Shown: positions 31,723 to 40,675 of the stretch, one piece after another
How positions within the stretch are numbered: position 1 is the first letter of the stretch
Layout of the letters: each line of letters opens with the position of its first letter
Assembly (NCBI RefSeq): GCF_900107975.1
Contig: NZ_FNVF01000004.1
Span: forward strand, 248,001 to 312,000
DNA length: 64,000 nucleotides
DNA from: Paenibacillus sp. UNC499MF
Lineage (GTDB): Bacteria > Bacillota > Bacilli > Paenibacillales > NBRC-103111
Direction of reading: 5' to 3'
Program-made: the position numbers and the translations under genes
The notes under the pieces: generated by a model
The model's input: the letters and a program-made list of their open reading frames with translations, nothing else
Told to the model about the DNA's origin: nothing
Databases searched by the model: none

Positions 31723-34338
31723 ATGACCGGCGAAGTGAAAATTTCAGTCCGCGCCCTGGTGGAATATGCTTACCGGAGCGGAAGCATCGAATCCGGTTTC
31801 CGGACCGCCACGGCTTTAACCGAAGGGACCAAGGCTCACCAGAAGGTGCAGAAAACTTACGGGGACAGCGACCAGAAGGAAGTTTTCCTGCAAACGGAGA
31901 TTCTCCGGGAAGGGATTGTCTTTGTGCTGGAGGGACGCTGCGACGGGCTGCTTTTCGGCCCTGACGGCGACGAGGTAACGATCGACGAGATCAAATCTTC
32001 GACGGGAGATCCCCGGCTAGTGGAGGAAAACCGGCATCCCGTCCACTGGGCCCAGGCGGTCTGTTACGCCTATATATACGCGAAGCAGAACTCGCGGAAC
32101 CGCATGAAAGTGCAGCTTACGTACGTCCAGGTCGGGACGGAGGAGCAGCAGCGGTACGTCAGGGAATACACCTATGAAGAACTGGAGGCCGCCGTGCTGG
32201 AAGCCGTCCGGCTTTATGCTCCTTATGCGGCGATGCAGCTGCATAACCGCCGGGAACGGGACGCCAGCATCAGGGAGCTGCCTTTTCCGTATCCGGCCTA
32301 CCGGGAAGGACAGCGGCAGTTCGCCGGATCGGTTTACAAAACGATCAAAGACGGCCACAAGCTGTTCGCGAACGCGCCTACCGGTACAGGGAAAACCATT
32401 TCCACTCTGTTCCCGTCCGTCAAAGCGGTAGGTGAAGGGCTTCTTCAGCGGATCTTCTATCTGACGGCGAAGACGCTGACGCGTACGGCCGCTGAAGAAG
32501 CTTTTTCCCTCATGATCGAGCGGGGGCTCCATATGCGTACCGTCACGCTGACGGCGAAAGACAAAATTTGTTTCCGTGAAGAAGTGGATTGCAGGAAGGA
32601 AATGTGCGAGTTTGCCGACGGGTATTACGACCGGGTGAACGGAGCGGTTCTGGACATGCTGACGCATGAGAAGCTGATGAACCGGAGTGTCATCGAGACA
32701 TACGCGCGCAAGCACAAAGTCTGTCCGTTCGAGTTTTCGCTCGATGCGGCTTATGCGGCCGACGCTGTGATCTGCGATTATAATTATATTTTCGATCCGA
32801 AGGTATACCTCAAACGGCTGCCGGAAGAAGTGAAGAAGCAAACGGCGCTCCTGATCGACGAGGCGCACAATCTGGTGGACCGCGGCAGAGAGATGTTTTC
32901 CGCAGAGCTGACGAAAGCCCCTTTTCTGCAGCTGAAAAGGGATTTCAAGGGGCGAAACTCAGCCGTGGAAGCCGCGGCCAAGGCCGTGAACGACTATTTC
33001 ATCGCCTTCCGTAAGGAGCAGGGCGGTGGAGGCAGCTTCGTGCTGCGGGAAGTGCCAGAAGAGCTGCCGGTCCTGCTGGAGGCGTTCGCGCAGCAGGCGG
33101 AACGGGAGCTCTCCGCTCCGGGGCAGGGCGGCGAGAAGCAGCAGCTTCTGCTCGACACCTACTTCGCGGCGCAGAGCTTCCTGCGCACGGCGAAGTACTA
33201 CGACGAGCGGTATGTCACCTTCGCCGAGGTGCAGCGCAGCGATGTGCGGCTCAAGCTGCTCTGTCTGGACCCTTCCGCCCTGCTGGCGCAGATGGGGAAG
33301 GGCTACCGCGCGCATGTGTTTTTCTCCGCGACGCTCTCGCCCTTTTCCTACTACATGGATATGCTGGGCGGCGGCGAAGACGATTTCACGGTATCGATCC
33401 CGTGGCCTTTCCGGCAGGAGCAGCTCGACGTATGGATCGAGCCGCTTTCCACCCGCTACAAGGACCGGGACAAGACGAAGCTGCCCATCTCCCGGCTTTT
33501 GGGAAAGCTCGTCCGCGAGAAACCGGGCAATTATCTCGTCTTCTTTCCTTCTTACGAATATATGAGGGAAGTGGCTGCCCTTTTCCTGGAACAGGAGAGG
33601 GGGCCGCAATCCGCCGCTCCGATTGACGGAGGAGCGGAGGGCACGGAAACGGCTGCAGCGGCATTTGAGGATGGCGAAGCTCCGGCGGCTGCTGCAGCAC
33701 CCCCGGAGCTCGCCGCTAATACTGCCGGTGGAGCCGCCTCAGACAAAGCGGGACAAAGCCTTTTCGAAGCGGTGGAAGTCATGCTTCGAGATAGGCTGCC
33801 CGCTTCGGATGAGAATCAAGACGCAGGCAGCCTGGCGGAGAAACCTGAGCCCGGCGGCTCCGGCAAGGAAGCGGGGAGCGGGGACGGCAGCCGGATGCTG
33901 CGCATCCTGGTCCAGCAGCCGTCGATGCCGGAGGAGGAGCGGGAATCCTTTCTCGCTTCCTTCCGGGCGGACCCTCCCCATACGCTTATCGGCTTTGCCG
34001 TCATGGGCGGGATTTTCTCCGAGGGAATCGATCTGAGGGGCGACCGGCTTACGGGCGTGGTCGTGGTGGGGGTAGGACTGCCCCAGGTGGGACCGGAGCG
34101 GAATATTATCAAAGACCATTTTGACCGGGATGGCCGCAGCGGCTTCGATTACGCGTATGTGTTTCCCGGCATCAACAAAGTCATGCAGGCCGGCGGCCGT
34201 CTGATCCGGACGGAGAACGATTACGGGACGCTTGTTCTTATCGACGACCGGTTTCTGCAGAGACGCTACCAGTCTCTGCTCCCGCCGGAATGGCGCCATT
34301 TCACGATTCCCGGACAGGACGAAGAAAGGAATCGTTAA
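31723..34338 (+). CDS. RecB-type nuclease fused to DinG/XPD-family helicase
   Basis: Protein of 871 residues. The N-terminal domain (about 1-150) has RecB/Cas4-type PD-(D/E)XK features: TKAHQ, GRCDGLL, DEIKSS and the QxxxY motif (QAVCY). The rest is an SF2 helicase of the DinG/XPD type: Walker A APTGTGKT near 218, four cysteines for an iron-sulfur cluster (ICF, DCR, MCE and VCP), DEAH box LLIDEAHN near 376, and C-terminal motifs GIFSEGIDLRGDRL and QAGGRLIRTENDYG. A low-complexity Ala/Gly/Glu insert (about 630-715) interrupts the second helicase lobe. Predicted 5'-3' helicase with end-processing nuclease. The LexA box indicates a DNA-damage role. It overlaps the convergent DUF4385 gene by 4 bp. 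Confidence 0.88.
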   Translation: MTGEVKISVRALVEYAYRSGSIESGFRTATALTEGTKAHQKVQKTYGDSDQKEVFLQTEILREGIVFVLEGRCDGLLFGPDGDEVTIDEIKSSTGDPRLVEENRHPVHWAQAVCYAYIYAKQNSRNRMKVQLTYVQVGTEEQQRYVREYTYEELEAAVLEAVRLYAPYAAMQLHNRRERDASIRELPFPYPAYREGQRQFAGSVYKTIKDGHKLFANAPTGTGKTISTLFPSVKAVGEGLLQRIFYLTAKTLTRTAAEEAFSLMIERGLHMRTVTLTAKDKICFREEVDCRKEMCEFADGYYDRVNGAVLDMLTHEKLMNRSVIETYARKHKVCPFEFSLDAAYAADAVICDYNYIFDPKVYLKRLPEEVKKQTALLIDEAHNLVDRGREMFSAELTKAPFLQLKRDFKGRNSAVEAAAKAVNDYFIAFRKEQGGGGSFVLREVPEELPVLLEAFAQQAERELSAPGQGGEKQQLLLDTYFAAQSFLRTAKYYDERYVTFAEVQRSDVRLKLLCLDPSALLAQMGKGYRAHVFFSATLSPFSYYMDMLGGGEDDFTVSIPWPFRQEQLDVWIEPLSTRYKDRDKTKLPISRLLGKLVREKPGNYLVFFPSYEYMREVAALFLEQERGPQSAAPIDGGAEGTETAAAAFEDGEAPAAAAAPPELAANTAGGAASDKAGQSLFEAVEVMLRDRLPASDENQDAGSLAEKPEPGGSGKEAGSGDGSRMLRILVQQPSMPEEERESFLASFRADPPHTLIGFAVMGGIFSEGIDLRGDRLTGVVVVGVGLPQVGPERNIIKDHFDRDGRSGFDYAYVFPGINKVMQAGGRLIRTENDYGTLVLIDDRFLQRRYQSLLPPEWRHFTIPGQDEERNR

Positions 34339-34820
34339 TCTTCCCGAGACTGCTCTTTGTTCTCCTTCTCGTATTTATCCTGATGTTCTTTCTTCATGCG
34401 GATATAATCCTCGTCTGTCTTCGCGATTTCCCACTGGGCTTTGAATATAGCGGCGGATTCCGCCTTTACGGGATCGTTCTGATAGGGCAGGATCGAACCG
34501 TCTTCTTTCGAATATTTCCGGCCGCCCTTATGGTTCGTATAGCGCCTGGCGCGCGTGTAACCCATTTGGAGAAACTTTCTCGCCATGTCCATCCCGATAA
34601 AATCACCTGATTTTTTATAATCCAGAAACATGGCATAAATTTTTTCGGAAGATTCCTTCGCGATTTCCGGCGTCTTAAACCGCCAATGCGGCAAAATCTC
34701 GCCCTTGTAGGGCTCGACGAGCAGGACGCCTTGTTCTCCGCGTCCGACGGTGTAGAGCTCAGGTTTCTGGCGGAGGTCGAGATGCTCGTAATCCAGTGAA
34801 TAGTCAAATTTTTTAGCCAT
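34335..34820 (-). CDS. DUF4385 family protein
   Basis: Soluble protein of 161 residues that matches the DUF4385 family along its length: MAKKFDYSLDYEHLDLR at the start, then GRGEQGVLLVEPYKGEILP and MDMARKFLQMGYTRARRY. The function is unknown. The start at 34820 has AGGAGG 8 nt upstream. The 3' end overlaps the helicase stop, so the two genes are convergent and share their ends without a terminator between them. Confidence 0.85.
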   Translation of the reverse strand: MAKKFDYSLDYEHLDLRQKPELYTVGRGEQGVLLVEPYKGEILPHWRFKTPEIAKESSEKIYAMFLDYKKSGDFIGMDMARKFLQMGYTRARRYTNHKGGRKYSKEDGSILPYQNDPVKAESAAIFKAQWEIAKTDEDYIRMKKEHQDKYEKENKEQSRED

Positions 34821-34896
34821 GAGAAACAGCCTCCTTTCGGGTCTTCGGAAAGATTGGATATGTCTTATCCTTACCCCGACAGCCGCATATTGCCGC

Positions 34897-34962
34897 GAAA
34901 AAATCCCCTTCAAGTAAACTTTACGGCGCCGCGTTTATCGGCACTGTTCACTTGAAGGGGAT
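34897..34962 (-). terminator. Terminator with long stem, minus strand
   Basis: ATCCCCTTCAAGT pairs perfectly with ACTTGAAGGGGAT around a 34-nt loop that can itself fold, followed by six Ts on the minus strand. It ends the stalk-domain gene at 35025. Confidence 0.8.
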
Positions 34963-35024
34963 AATTTGTTTAACTCGAAAATTTCATGGTCTCATATTCA
35001 TTTCCGCTGCTTAACAATCCGAAT

Positions 35025-35939
35025 TTACTTGGCGGGCTCGGCGGAGTTAAGCTTTACTTTGACGGATTTATAGCCGGTGAGATCGCCTTTGCCTGCCGTT
35101 TCGAACGTGGTGGCCGAGACGCTGTCTCCCGTGGCTCCGGTGCCTGTGCCTTTTACAGCGGCAGTGCCCAGCTCCCGGCCTTCCGCATCATAAAACTGGA
35201 GAGTCGCGTCGAAGCGGAGCGTGCCCGGTTTCTTCACGCCGATCCAGCCGCTGACTTTGGTGAAACCGTCTTGTTTGATCAGCTTCAGCGTTCCGATTCC
35301 CAGTGTGCCGCTCTCGTCGGAGACCGACAAATTCGGAGGAACGGGGAGCGGATGCGGCACGGGTCCGGCTTGAAGCGAAGCGAAGGCATAGCCGCTTACA
35401 TTGTGATCGGCAACCGCTTTGAAGGGCTTGATTTGATCGCCTTCAGCCGTAAACTTGGTCTTAAGCGGGGCTTGGCCCAGCGGTTTTCCTTGAGCGTCAA
35501 AAAACAGGATAGTTCCCTCCACGTCCACTTCCGAGCCGGGCTCAATGCTGTTCCGCGCTTGCGCCATGCGGTCCCAGTGGTCCTGGCCTATGTAAAGCTG
35601 TCCTTCCACCGTGCTTGCGGCGGCGTCGGATACTTTCAGATGGCCGGCGCGGATGGTGCTGTCCATAGTGGTCACGTTGAACCCGTTATCGATGGAAATG
35701 GTGTTTGTTTTGCCTTCGTATGCGACTACGGCGCCAAGACTTTCCGCCGCGAAGCGGATCGGCACGTAAGCGTGTCCGTCCACGTTTAATGTTTTATAGT
35801 CGTCAGGTAATGTTTTCGACTCGCCGTTTACCTGATATTTTGCGGGAAAAAGCACGGCTTGTATCGTATTGCCCGCATAAGCTACCGTAGAAACGGACAC
35901 AATCGCTCCGACGGCAAAACCGATTACATATTTTTTCAT
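35025..35939 (-). CDS. Secreted protein with copper-amine-oxidase-N-type stalk domain
   Basis: Exported protein of 304 residues: signal peptide (1-22), one stalk domain (about 28-90, block AYVPIRFAAESLGA), then two related beta-sandwich segments sharing the pattern LxFxDAxGxxLG (near 145 and 240). Despite the domain name no copper or oxidase residues are present. These modules are abundant on Paenibacillus surfaces, but their ligand is unknown. Standalone gene with its own terminator. Confidence 0.82.
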   Translation of the reverse strand: MKKYVIGFAVGAIVSVSTVAYAGNTIQAVLFPAKYQVNGESKTLPDDYKTLNVDGHAYVPIRFAAESLGAVVAYEGKTNTISIDNGFNVTTMDSTIRAGHLKVSDAAASTVEGQLYIGQDHWDRMAQARNSIEPGSEVDVEGTILFFDAQGKPLGQAPLKTKFTAEGDQIKPFKAVADHNVSGYAFASLQAGPVPHPLPVPPNLSVSDESGTLGIGTLKLIKQDGFTKVSGWIGVKKPGTLRFDATLQFYDAEGRELGTAAVKGTGTGATGDSVSATTFETAGKGDLTGYKSVKVKLNSAEPAK

Positions 35940-36130
35940 GACAGACAGCTCTCCTTATGGTTCCTATTGGAAGATTTCTCTATATTTAGAACGGATGAAA
36001 ATTTCTGAATGTTGCAGCAGGGCCGCAAAAAGCTGCGAAATTTAAGAACGCGCATGCAGTGAACGGATGCAAACCCGTACAACGACTAAACTGTTTGCCG
36101 TTTATGCGTCGAATAATGCCTACAAGCGCA

Positions 36131-36167
36131 AAAAAAGACCACGCGAATATTTCGCGTAGTCTTTTTT
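36131..36167. terminator. Bidirectional terminator
   Basis: AAAAGAC-ACGCGAA pairs with TTCGCGT-GTCTTTT. On the minus strand it ends the YeaQ-like gene. Confidence 0.82.
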
Positions 36168-36193
36168 ATCCTGAAATTCAGGTTAGCTTACGG

Positions 36194-36451
36194 TTATGCC
36201 CGTTTGCTTCCCATAGAACGCAGGATGAGGCTTACGATGAATACCAGTACGATACCACCGATCAAAGCAGGGAAGAAGTAGAAACCTCCGACTTCAGGAC
36301 CCCAGTTGCCAAGCAGCAGACCGCCGAGCCATGCACCCAAGAAACCTGCGATAATGTTGCCGATAATGCCGCCGGGAATATCTTTACCGATAATCATGCC
36401 GGCTAACCAACCGATGATACCACCGATAATTAAGGACCATAAGAAACTCAT
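36194..36451 (-). CDS. GlsB/YeaQ/YmgE family stress membrane protein
   Basis: Protein of 85 residues with three Gly-rich membrane helices and the family pattern GGIIGWLAGMI...GGIIGNIIAGFLGAWLGG. Members are called transglycosylase-associated proteins but have no known enzymatic activity, and often respond to general stress. Strong TAGGAGGTAA ribosome site. It is divergent from the cold shock gene across 311 bp. Confidence 0.9.
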   Translation of the reverse strand: MSFLWSLIIGGIIGWLAGMIIGKDIPGGIIGNIIAGFLGAWLGGLLLGNWGPEVGGFYFFPALIGGIVLVFIVSLILRSMGSKRA

Positions 36452-36586
36452 CTAGATTACCTCCTAAATGTTTATGTTTTAGTTTGTGTTACGTGGTTGC
36501 TTAGTATTAACCTCATTGCTTTTTCTTTAATCAGGTTTGCAAAAGTTACCTCAAAAAATGTTTTCCGAAAAGAATTGGAAAATAAC

Positions 36587-36615
36587 TTGCACTTGGAAAT
36601 TGCCTATGGTAAGAT
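36587..36615 (+). promoter_or_regulatory. Promoter of the cold shock gene
   Basis: TTGCAC (36587-36592) and TAAGAT (36610-36615) are 17 bp apart. The transcript would carry a leader of about 140 nt. Confidence 0.65.
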
Positions 36616-36644
36616 GAAGTCAATCGAGTATTTGAAACCTGGAA

Positions 36645-36709
36645 TTCACTTATTATAAAGGGTTATCATTTGTGAGATGGAGCCTTTTATAATATGTGAA
36701 TTTTTATTT
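36645..36709 (+). promoter_or_regulatory. Leader hairpin in the cold shock mRNA
   Basis: TTCACTTATTATAAAGG pairs with CCTTTTATAATATGTGAA. This AT-rich stem of about 17 bp with a 20-nt loop is followed by TTTTTATTTG. It looks like a weak terminator or a temperature-sensitive RNA switch between promoter and coding region. Confidence 0.6.
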
Positions 36710-36762
36710 GCTTCAAGAGTAAAAAGAACATGTTAAATTTAAATTTCTAGGAGGTACCACAC

Positions 36763-36963
36763 ATGCAAACTGGTACAGTTAAATGGTTCAACGCTGAAAA
36801 AGGCTTTGGTTTTATCGAAGTTGAAGGCGGCAACGATGTATTCGTACACTTCTCCGCAATCCAAGGCGAAGGCTTCAAGTCCCTGGACGAAGGCCAACGC
36901 GTTGAGTTCAACGTAGTTCAAGGCAACCGCGGACCGCAAGCTGAGAACGTTGTTAAGCTGTAA
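36763..36963 (+). CDS. csp: Cold shock protein
   Basis: Nucleic-acid chaperone of 66 residues, a single OB fold with RNP1 KGFGFIEV and RNP2 VFVHFSAI intact. It binds single-stranded RNA/DNA and melts secondary structure in cold or growth transitions. The ribosome site is TAGGAGGT. It has a long structured leader and a clear terminator. It may be cold-inducible; some paralogues are constitutive. Confidence 0.95.
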   Translation: MQTGTVKWFNAEKGFGFIEVEGGNDVFVHFSAIQGEGFKSLDEGQRVEFNVVQGNRGPQAENVVKL

Positions 36964-36979
36964 TATCAGCTAAACGAGA

Positions 36980-37017
36980 GAAGCTGTTCACAACCTTATG
37001 TTGTGGACAGCTTCTTT
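36980..37017 (+). terminator. Intrinsic terminator of the cold shock gene
   Basis: GAAGCTGT-CACAAC pairs with GTTGTG-ACAGCTTC (one mismatched base pair), followed by a short T-rich tail. Confidence 0.82.
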
Positions 37018-37043
37018 GTTTTATCCCGGCAATTGCTGGGACG

Positions 37044-37466
37044 TTATTTGATTCTGCCGATGGACAAACTGACTTTATAATTGCCGTACTTGAGTAAATC
37101 GTCGAGAAAGGCATTGAGATCTTCGTTGTTTCCGACCTGCACACGCAGCCAGTAACAGCCTTCCCCGCTTACGCGGTGGGCTTCCAGAATGCGGGAGTCC
37201 CGGGAGGCGAACGTTTGCAGGTCGCCGTGAGCGTTTTGGGATTTCAGAAATACCGTGACCATGGCATGCACCGCAAGGCCGAGCTTCTCCGGATTCCATT
37301 TGAGGGTCCGTCCTTCGATGATACCCCAATCCTCCAGCTTCCGGATTCTTGCGCCTACCGCCTGGCCTGTCAAATGAACTTTGAGGCCGATTTCTTTATT
37401 CGAGCGGGTCGCGTCCTCCAGCAGGTACTGCAAAATCATGTGATCCGTCTCATCAATGCCGAACAT
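37044..37466 (-). CDS. Lrp/AsnC-family transcriptional regulator
   Basis: Regulator of 140 residues: N-terminal helix-turn-helix (about 5-55, IDETDHMILQYL and GQAVGARIRKLEDWGII) and C-terminal RAM ligand domain (about 65-138). The HTH wording VHLTGQAVG differs from the usual VGLSxxxVxxR pattern but keeps the fold. I prefer ATG 37466 because the only GGAGG lies within the longer reading frame, 9 nt before it; 37472 is also possible. It is divergent from the MBL gene. The effector is unknown. Confidence 0.85.
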   Translation of the reverse strand: MFGIDETDHMILQYLLEDATRSNKEIGLKVHLTGQAVGARIRKLEDWGIIEGRTLKWNPEKLGLAVHAMVTVFLKSQNAHGDLQTFASRDSRILEAHRVSGEGCYWLRVQVGNNEDLNAFLDDLLKYGNYKVSLSIGRIK

Positions 37467-37611
37467 GTCCATCCGCCCTCCGAATACTTTCATGGTGAAA
37501 AAGGGATAACCTCAGATCTTTCACGGGGTCCTTTCCGGAGCCGCTTCTCTTTTTATAAAATTGTATCAAATGCTCCTATAAAAAGATATTGGCGATTACG
37601 GAGGCGATTTT

Positions 37612-38376
37612 ATGAAAATCCGGTTGATACGAAACGCAACGCTGTGGCTGGAATACGGAGGCCGGCACATTCTGGTGGACCCGATGCTGAGTGCGGCCGA
37701 GGCCAATCCGGCGATCCCGAACACGGCCAACGACCGGCGTAATCCGCTCGTGCCGCTCCCGGTGCCGGCGGAAGAACTGCTGGAGCCGGACCTGGTGCTG
37801 GTCACGCATCTGCACCGCGACCACTGGGACGGGGAAGCCGCCGCGAGGCTGCCCAAGGGAACGCCCGTCCTTTGCCAGCCGGGGGACGCGGAGACGCTTG
37901 CGGGGCAGGGCTTCACGGCTGCGGCGGCCGTTGAAGAGGAGACGGCCTGGGGCGGCCTGCACATCGCGCGCACATCCGGCCGGCACGGAACCGGCGACAT
38001 CGGCGCCGCGATGGGTCCCGTATCGGGCTTCGTGCTCCGCGCGGAAGGGGAGCCGGCGGTATACATCGCCGGCGATACGATCTACTGCGCCGAAGTGGTG
38101 GAGGCGCTGGAGAGACATCGACCTGCGGTAACGGTCGTGAACGCGGGAGGGGCCGTTTTCACGACCGGCGATCCGATCACGATGACGGCCGATGACGTGG
38201 TCTCCGTTTGCCGCAAGGCGCCGCAAACGCGGGTGATCGCCGTGCACATGGAGGCGATCAACCACTGTCTCCTGACGCGCGAGGCTCTTCTCGCGCGCCT
38301 GGAGCAGGAGGGGCTGTCGGCACGGACCGATGTTCCGGCGGACGGGCAGTGGCTTGAGATCGCGGCGAGGCACTAA
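37612..38376 (+). CDS. MBL-fold metallohydrolase
   Basis: Cytoplasmic hydrolase of 254 residues, UlaG/YtnP-like. The zinc motif THLHRDHWD lies near 63-71. Further ligands are expected in GDTIYC (near 152) and AVHMEAINHC (near 216). The substrate is unknown; relatives include lactonases and nucleases. It has a GGAGG ribosome site at 7 nt and is divergent from the Lrp regulator, which may control it. Confidence 0.83.
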   Translation: MKIRLIRNATLWLEYGGRHILVDPMLSAAEANPAIPNTANDRRNPLVPLPVPAEELLEPDLVLVTHLHRDHWDGEAAARLPKGTPVLCQPGDAETLAGQGFTAAAAVEEETAWGGLHIARTSGRHGTGDIGAAMGPVSGFVLRAEGEPAVYIAGDTIYCAEVVEALERHRPAVTVVNAGGAVFTTGDPITMTADDVVSVCRKAPQTRVIAVHMEAINHCLLTREALLARLEQEGLSARTDVPADGQWLEIAARH

Positions 38377-38378
38377 AA

Positions 38379-38419
38379 AGAAGGCTCCGGTCTAAATGGC
38401 CGGAACCTTCTTTGTTTTT
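38379..38419 (+). terminator. Intrinsic terminator of the MBL gene
   Basis: AAGAAGG-TCCGG pairs with CCGGA-CCTTCTT (mismatched base between arms), then a T-rich tail. Confidence 0.82.
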
Positions 38420-38674
38420 GCCGTTTTTTGCGAACAGGGCGAGCAGCAGGCGCCAGCCGTGACAATCGGCATCATGCGTGTTTTTCTTCGGCGATGCCTT
38501 TTTACAAATACGGCAGAATAACGCTTAGCAAGAAAAGCCGGAAAAGCAGGATGAAGCCGCGACGACGTGAACCGCATTGTCGCTCCCATTAAGCCACAAT
38601 CCAAATCGAGCTGCAGGGGGAGTCAATTATTGAAGGGCTGAAGAAACAGGCATTCATTCCATCCTTAATGCCCG

Positions 38675-39205
38675 TTACCGGGCTGTAAAGGTATACCGGT
38701 ACGTGGAGAATGTGCCCGATGTGTAGTAGTTGTCGAGCTTTTTTTTCTCGCCCGGCGCAAGGATGACGTTGTCATAGGATTTTTCATGAACGACTTGTCC
38801 CTGGGCATCATAGGTAGTGAAGGTCAGGCTGCCCTGGAACGTATACGAGGAACTATAGTTCCCGGCATACACCCGGATATCGTAGGTATCGCCGTCATCT
38901 TCAAAAGCGCCCGCGGCAACGGCCAGACGGTCGATATCTTCCCGGACCTCGGACTTGTTCACCCGGTCCTGGTAATGCCGGTCGAGCTCCGAACGCATCG
39001 ATTCGTCGATTTTATGGGCTCCGTGGGTGATGGCAGCGATCGGAATGGTCGAAACGACATACAAAAGGAGCACGGCTCCGCCGCCGCTGCGGAGGATCGT
39101 CCGCTTGTCGTAACCGCCCGCGATGAGGGCGATCCAGGCGATGAGAATAAGACCGAGCGTAATCAAATGCCACTTTGAAATAAACATATCGGCATACAGG
39201 CTCAT
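38675..39205 (-). CDS. Membrane protein of unknown function, downstream partner
   Basis: Protein of 176 residues with two membrane helices (about 13-31 and 40-60), a charged helical segment (65-100) and an extracytoplasmic beta-rich tail with the segment GSLTFTTYDAQGQVVHEKSYD. No known family is recognised. Its start overlaps the stop of the upstream gene (ATGA), so the two are translationally coupled and probably work together. Confidence 0.75.
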   Translation of the reverse strand: MSLYADMFISKWHLITLGLILIAWIALIAGGYDKRTILRSGGGAVLLLYVVSTIPIAAITHGAHKIDESMRSELDRHYQDRVNKSEVREDIDRLAVAAGAFEDDGDTYDIRVYAGNYSSSYTFQGSLTFTTYDAQGQVVHEKSYDNVILAPGEKKKLDNYYTSGTFSTYRYTFTAR

Positions 39206-40482
39206 AAGGGGGCCTCCTCTTCTTCGTTAAGACCGAACTGTCTCCGGAGCCACCAGACCATCCCGAAGGGAAGCCAGATCGTCAAGGGCAGCAGGATCGT
39301 CGCGCCGATAGCCGTGCTGTAAAATTCTCCTCCGGCCCCGGTATCCGTCAGAGGCATGACAGCGCCGATGAGCACCCACCCGATAAAGGCGGTGATCATA
39401 AACCGGCCGGCATGCCAGAAGGTCAAGCGGTCGGCCATGACGAAGTAGGAAGCCGCAGCGGCCAGGAAGCAGCCGATGCAAATCCACATGTTATCCTGGG
39501 ATACCCGGCCGTCGACAACGAAACCGGTCAGCACGTACAGGGCGGCGAACAGCAGCGCGAAGATCACGACAGTGGACATGCGCGGCTTCCTTGAGCTTTC
39601 CCGCCCCGGCCCTTGGCCGGAGCCGTTCTCTCTGACGGCCGCTCCTCCGCGATAAAACGGCCGCTGAGGCTGAAGCCGGGTGCTTGCCGACCGTGGAGCT
39701 TCGGAGCCTCCCGGGCTTACCGCCGCGGCTTCCTGTCCCGCGCGTTCCCGCTCGCCGCGCTTGCGGCCGAGCTCGTAGAGCAGGTTGTCGAGCCGCTTCT
39801 TGAAGCCCTTTCTTTCGATGTCGAAAGGAGCGGTATCGAGGGGCTCCCGAAGGGCGGATAGCTGCTCGGCTTCCGTCTTCCGCTCCAGCAGAAGATCCGT
39901 CACCCAAATTTCGACAGCTCCCCGCTGTTTGAGGTGCTTCAGCCATTTTTTCATATCCGGCAGTTCGTAGAAAGGAACTTTCAGTATCCGCTCCCGTGCA
40001 TCTCTCCGGTAACGGACATACAGCATGGGAAGCAGGTGGAAGACGGACTGGCTTTCGAACCACCTCGTCTTTTTGTAAGCGTAATGGTACTGAGCGACAT
40101 AGTACGCTATGTATACCCGGTCCGCTTCATCCAGGCGGACGGAGCCTTCTTCTTTTTCGCCATACTCATAATGCAGGTAGCGGATTTCGTCTTTATACAG
40201 ACTGTAGCGGTCCAGGTGCCGGTTTTTCCAGACATAAGCCTTTAACGTGAGGATGGAGAACCGGATGAGCCACAGGCCCGGAGCAATAAGAAGGAGCGAC
40301 AAGTAGGCCCAGAAATGACGGAAAGTGACGGCCAGGTACACCGGACCGGTCGCGAGTGCAAGAGCCAGCAGCAAGAGCAGAGTCAGAGCCTCGAAAGTTA
40401 GAATCCAGTAAAAAGGCTCCATGCGCCGGCCGGAGCGTTCATGAATCAAAGACGGATTTGTAAGATGTTCCTCTGTTCGCAC
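39202..40482 (-). CDS. Membrane protein of unknown function, upstream partner
   Basis: Protein of 426 residues. Two or three helices near the N-terminus (about 25-85) precede a large soluble part (90-290) rich in Tyr, Arg and Glu, ending in a low-complexity Ser/Arg/Gly linker. Four more helices (about 305-415) close the protein. The first part contains a PH-like segment (DEIRYLHYEYGEKEEGSVRL). No catalytic motif is seen. GTG 40482 has GAGGAGG 9 nt upstream. It is co-transcribed with the gene at 38675. Confidence 0.72.
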   Translation of the reverse strand: MRTEEHLTNPSLIHERSGRRMEPFYWILTFEALTLLLLLALALATGPVYLAVTFRHFWAYLSLLLIAPGLWLIRFSILTLKAYVWKNRHLDRYSLYKDEIRYLHYEYGEKEEGSVRLDEADRVYIAYYVAQYHYAYKKTRWFESQSVFHLLPMLYVRYRRDARERILKVPFYELPDMKKWLKHLKQRGAVEIWVTDLLLERKTEAEQLSALREPLDTAPFDIERKGFKKRLDNLLYELGRKRGERERAGQEAAAVSPGGSEAPRSASTRLQPQRPFYRGGAAVRENGSGQGPGRESSRKPRMSTVVIFALLFAALYVLTGFVVDGRVSQDNMWICIGCFLAAAASYFVMADRLTFWHAGRFMITAFIGWVLIGAVMPLTDTGAGGEFYSTAIGATILLPLTIWLPFGMVWWLRRQFGLNEEEEAPL

Positions 40483-40675
40483 AAGTGTAAGCCTCCTCGG
40501 TGGCAGGAATGGAATGAAGTTACGTAAAAGTTTCTAGTACGAGGAAGTGTTTTTATGGTTTCATTGGAAGAAATATTCCAGCGTATAGACTTCTGAGTTG
40601 CCATACCCTTTCTAGAAGCTATTGAAACAGGAAATATACGAGTTTGTCCGAATAAACCGCGAAGGGGAAATTTCG

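Noticed and set aside
34335-34338. Overlap of helicase and DUF4385 ends considered as a frameshift or gene fusion
   Set aside because: The genes are on opposite strands and both complete; it is a simple convergent overlap.
38392-38604. 70-codon minus-strand open frame with a Cys-rich end after the MBL terminator
   Set aside because: It runs through the MBL terminator stem and lacks a ribosome site; too weak to call a gene or pseudogene.
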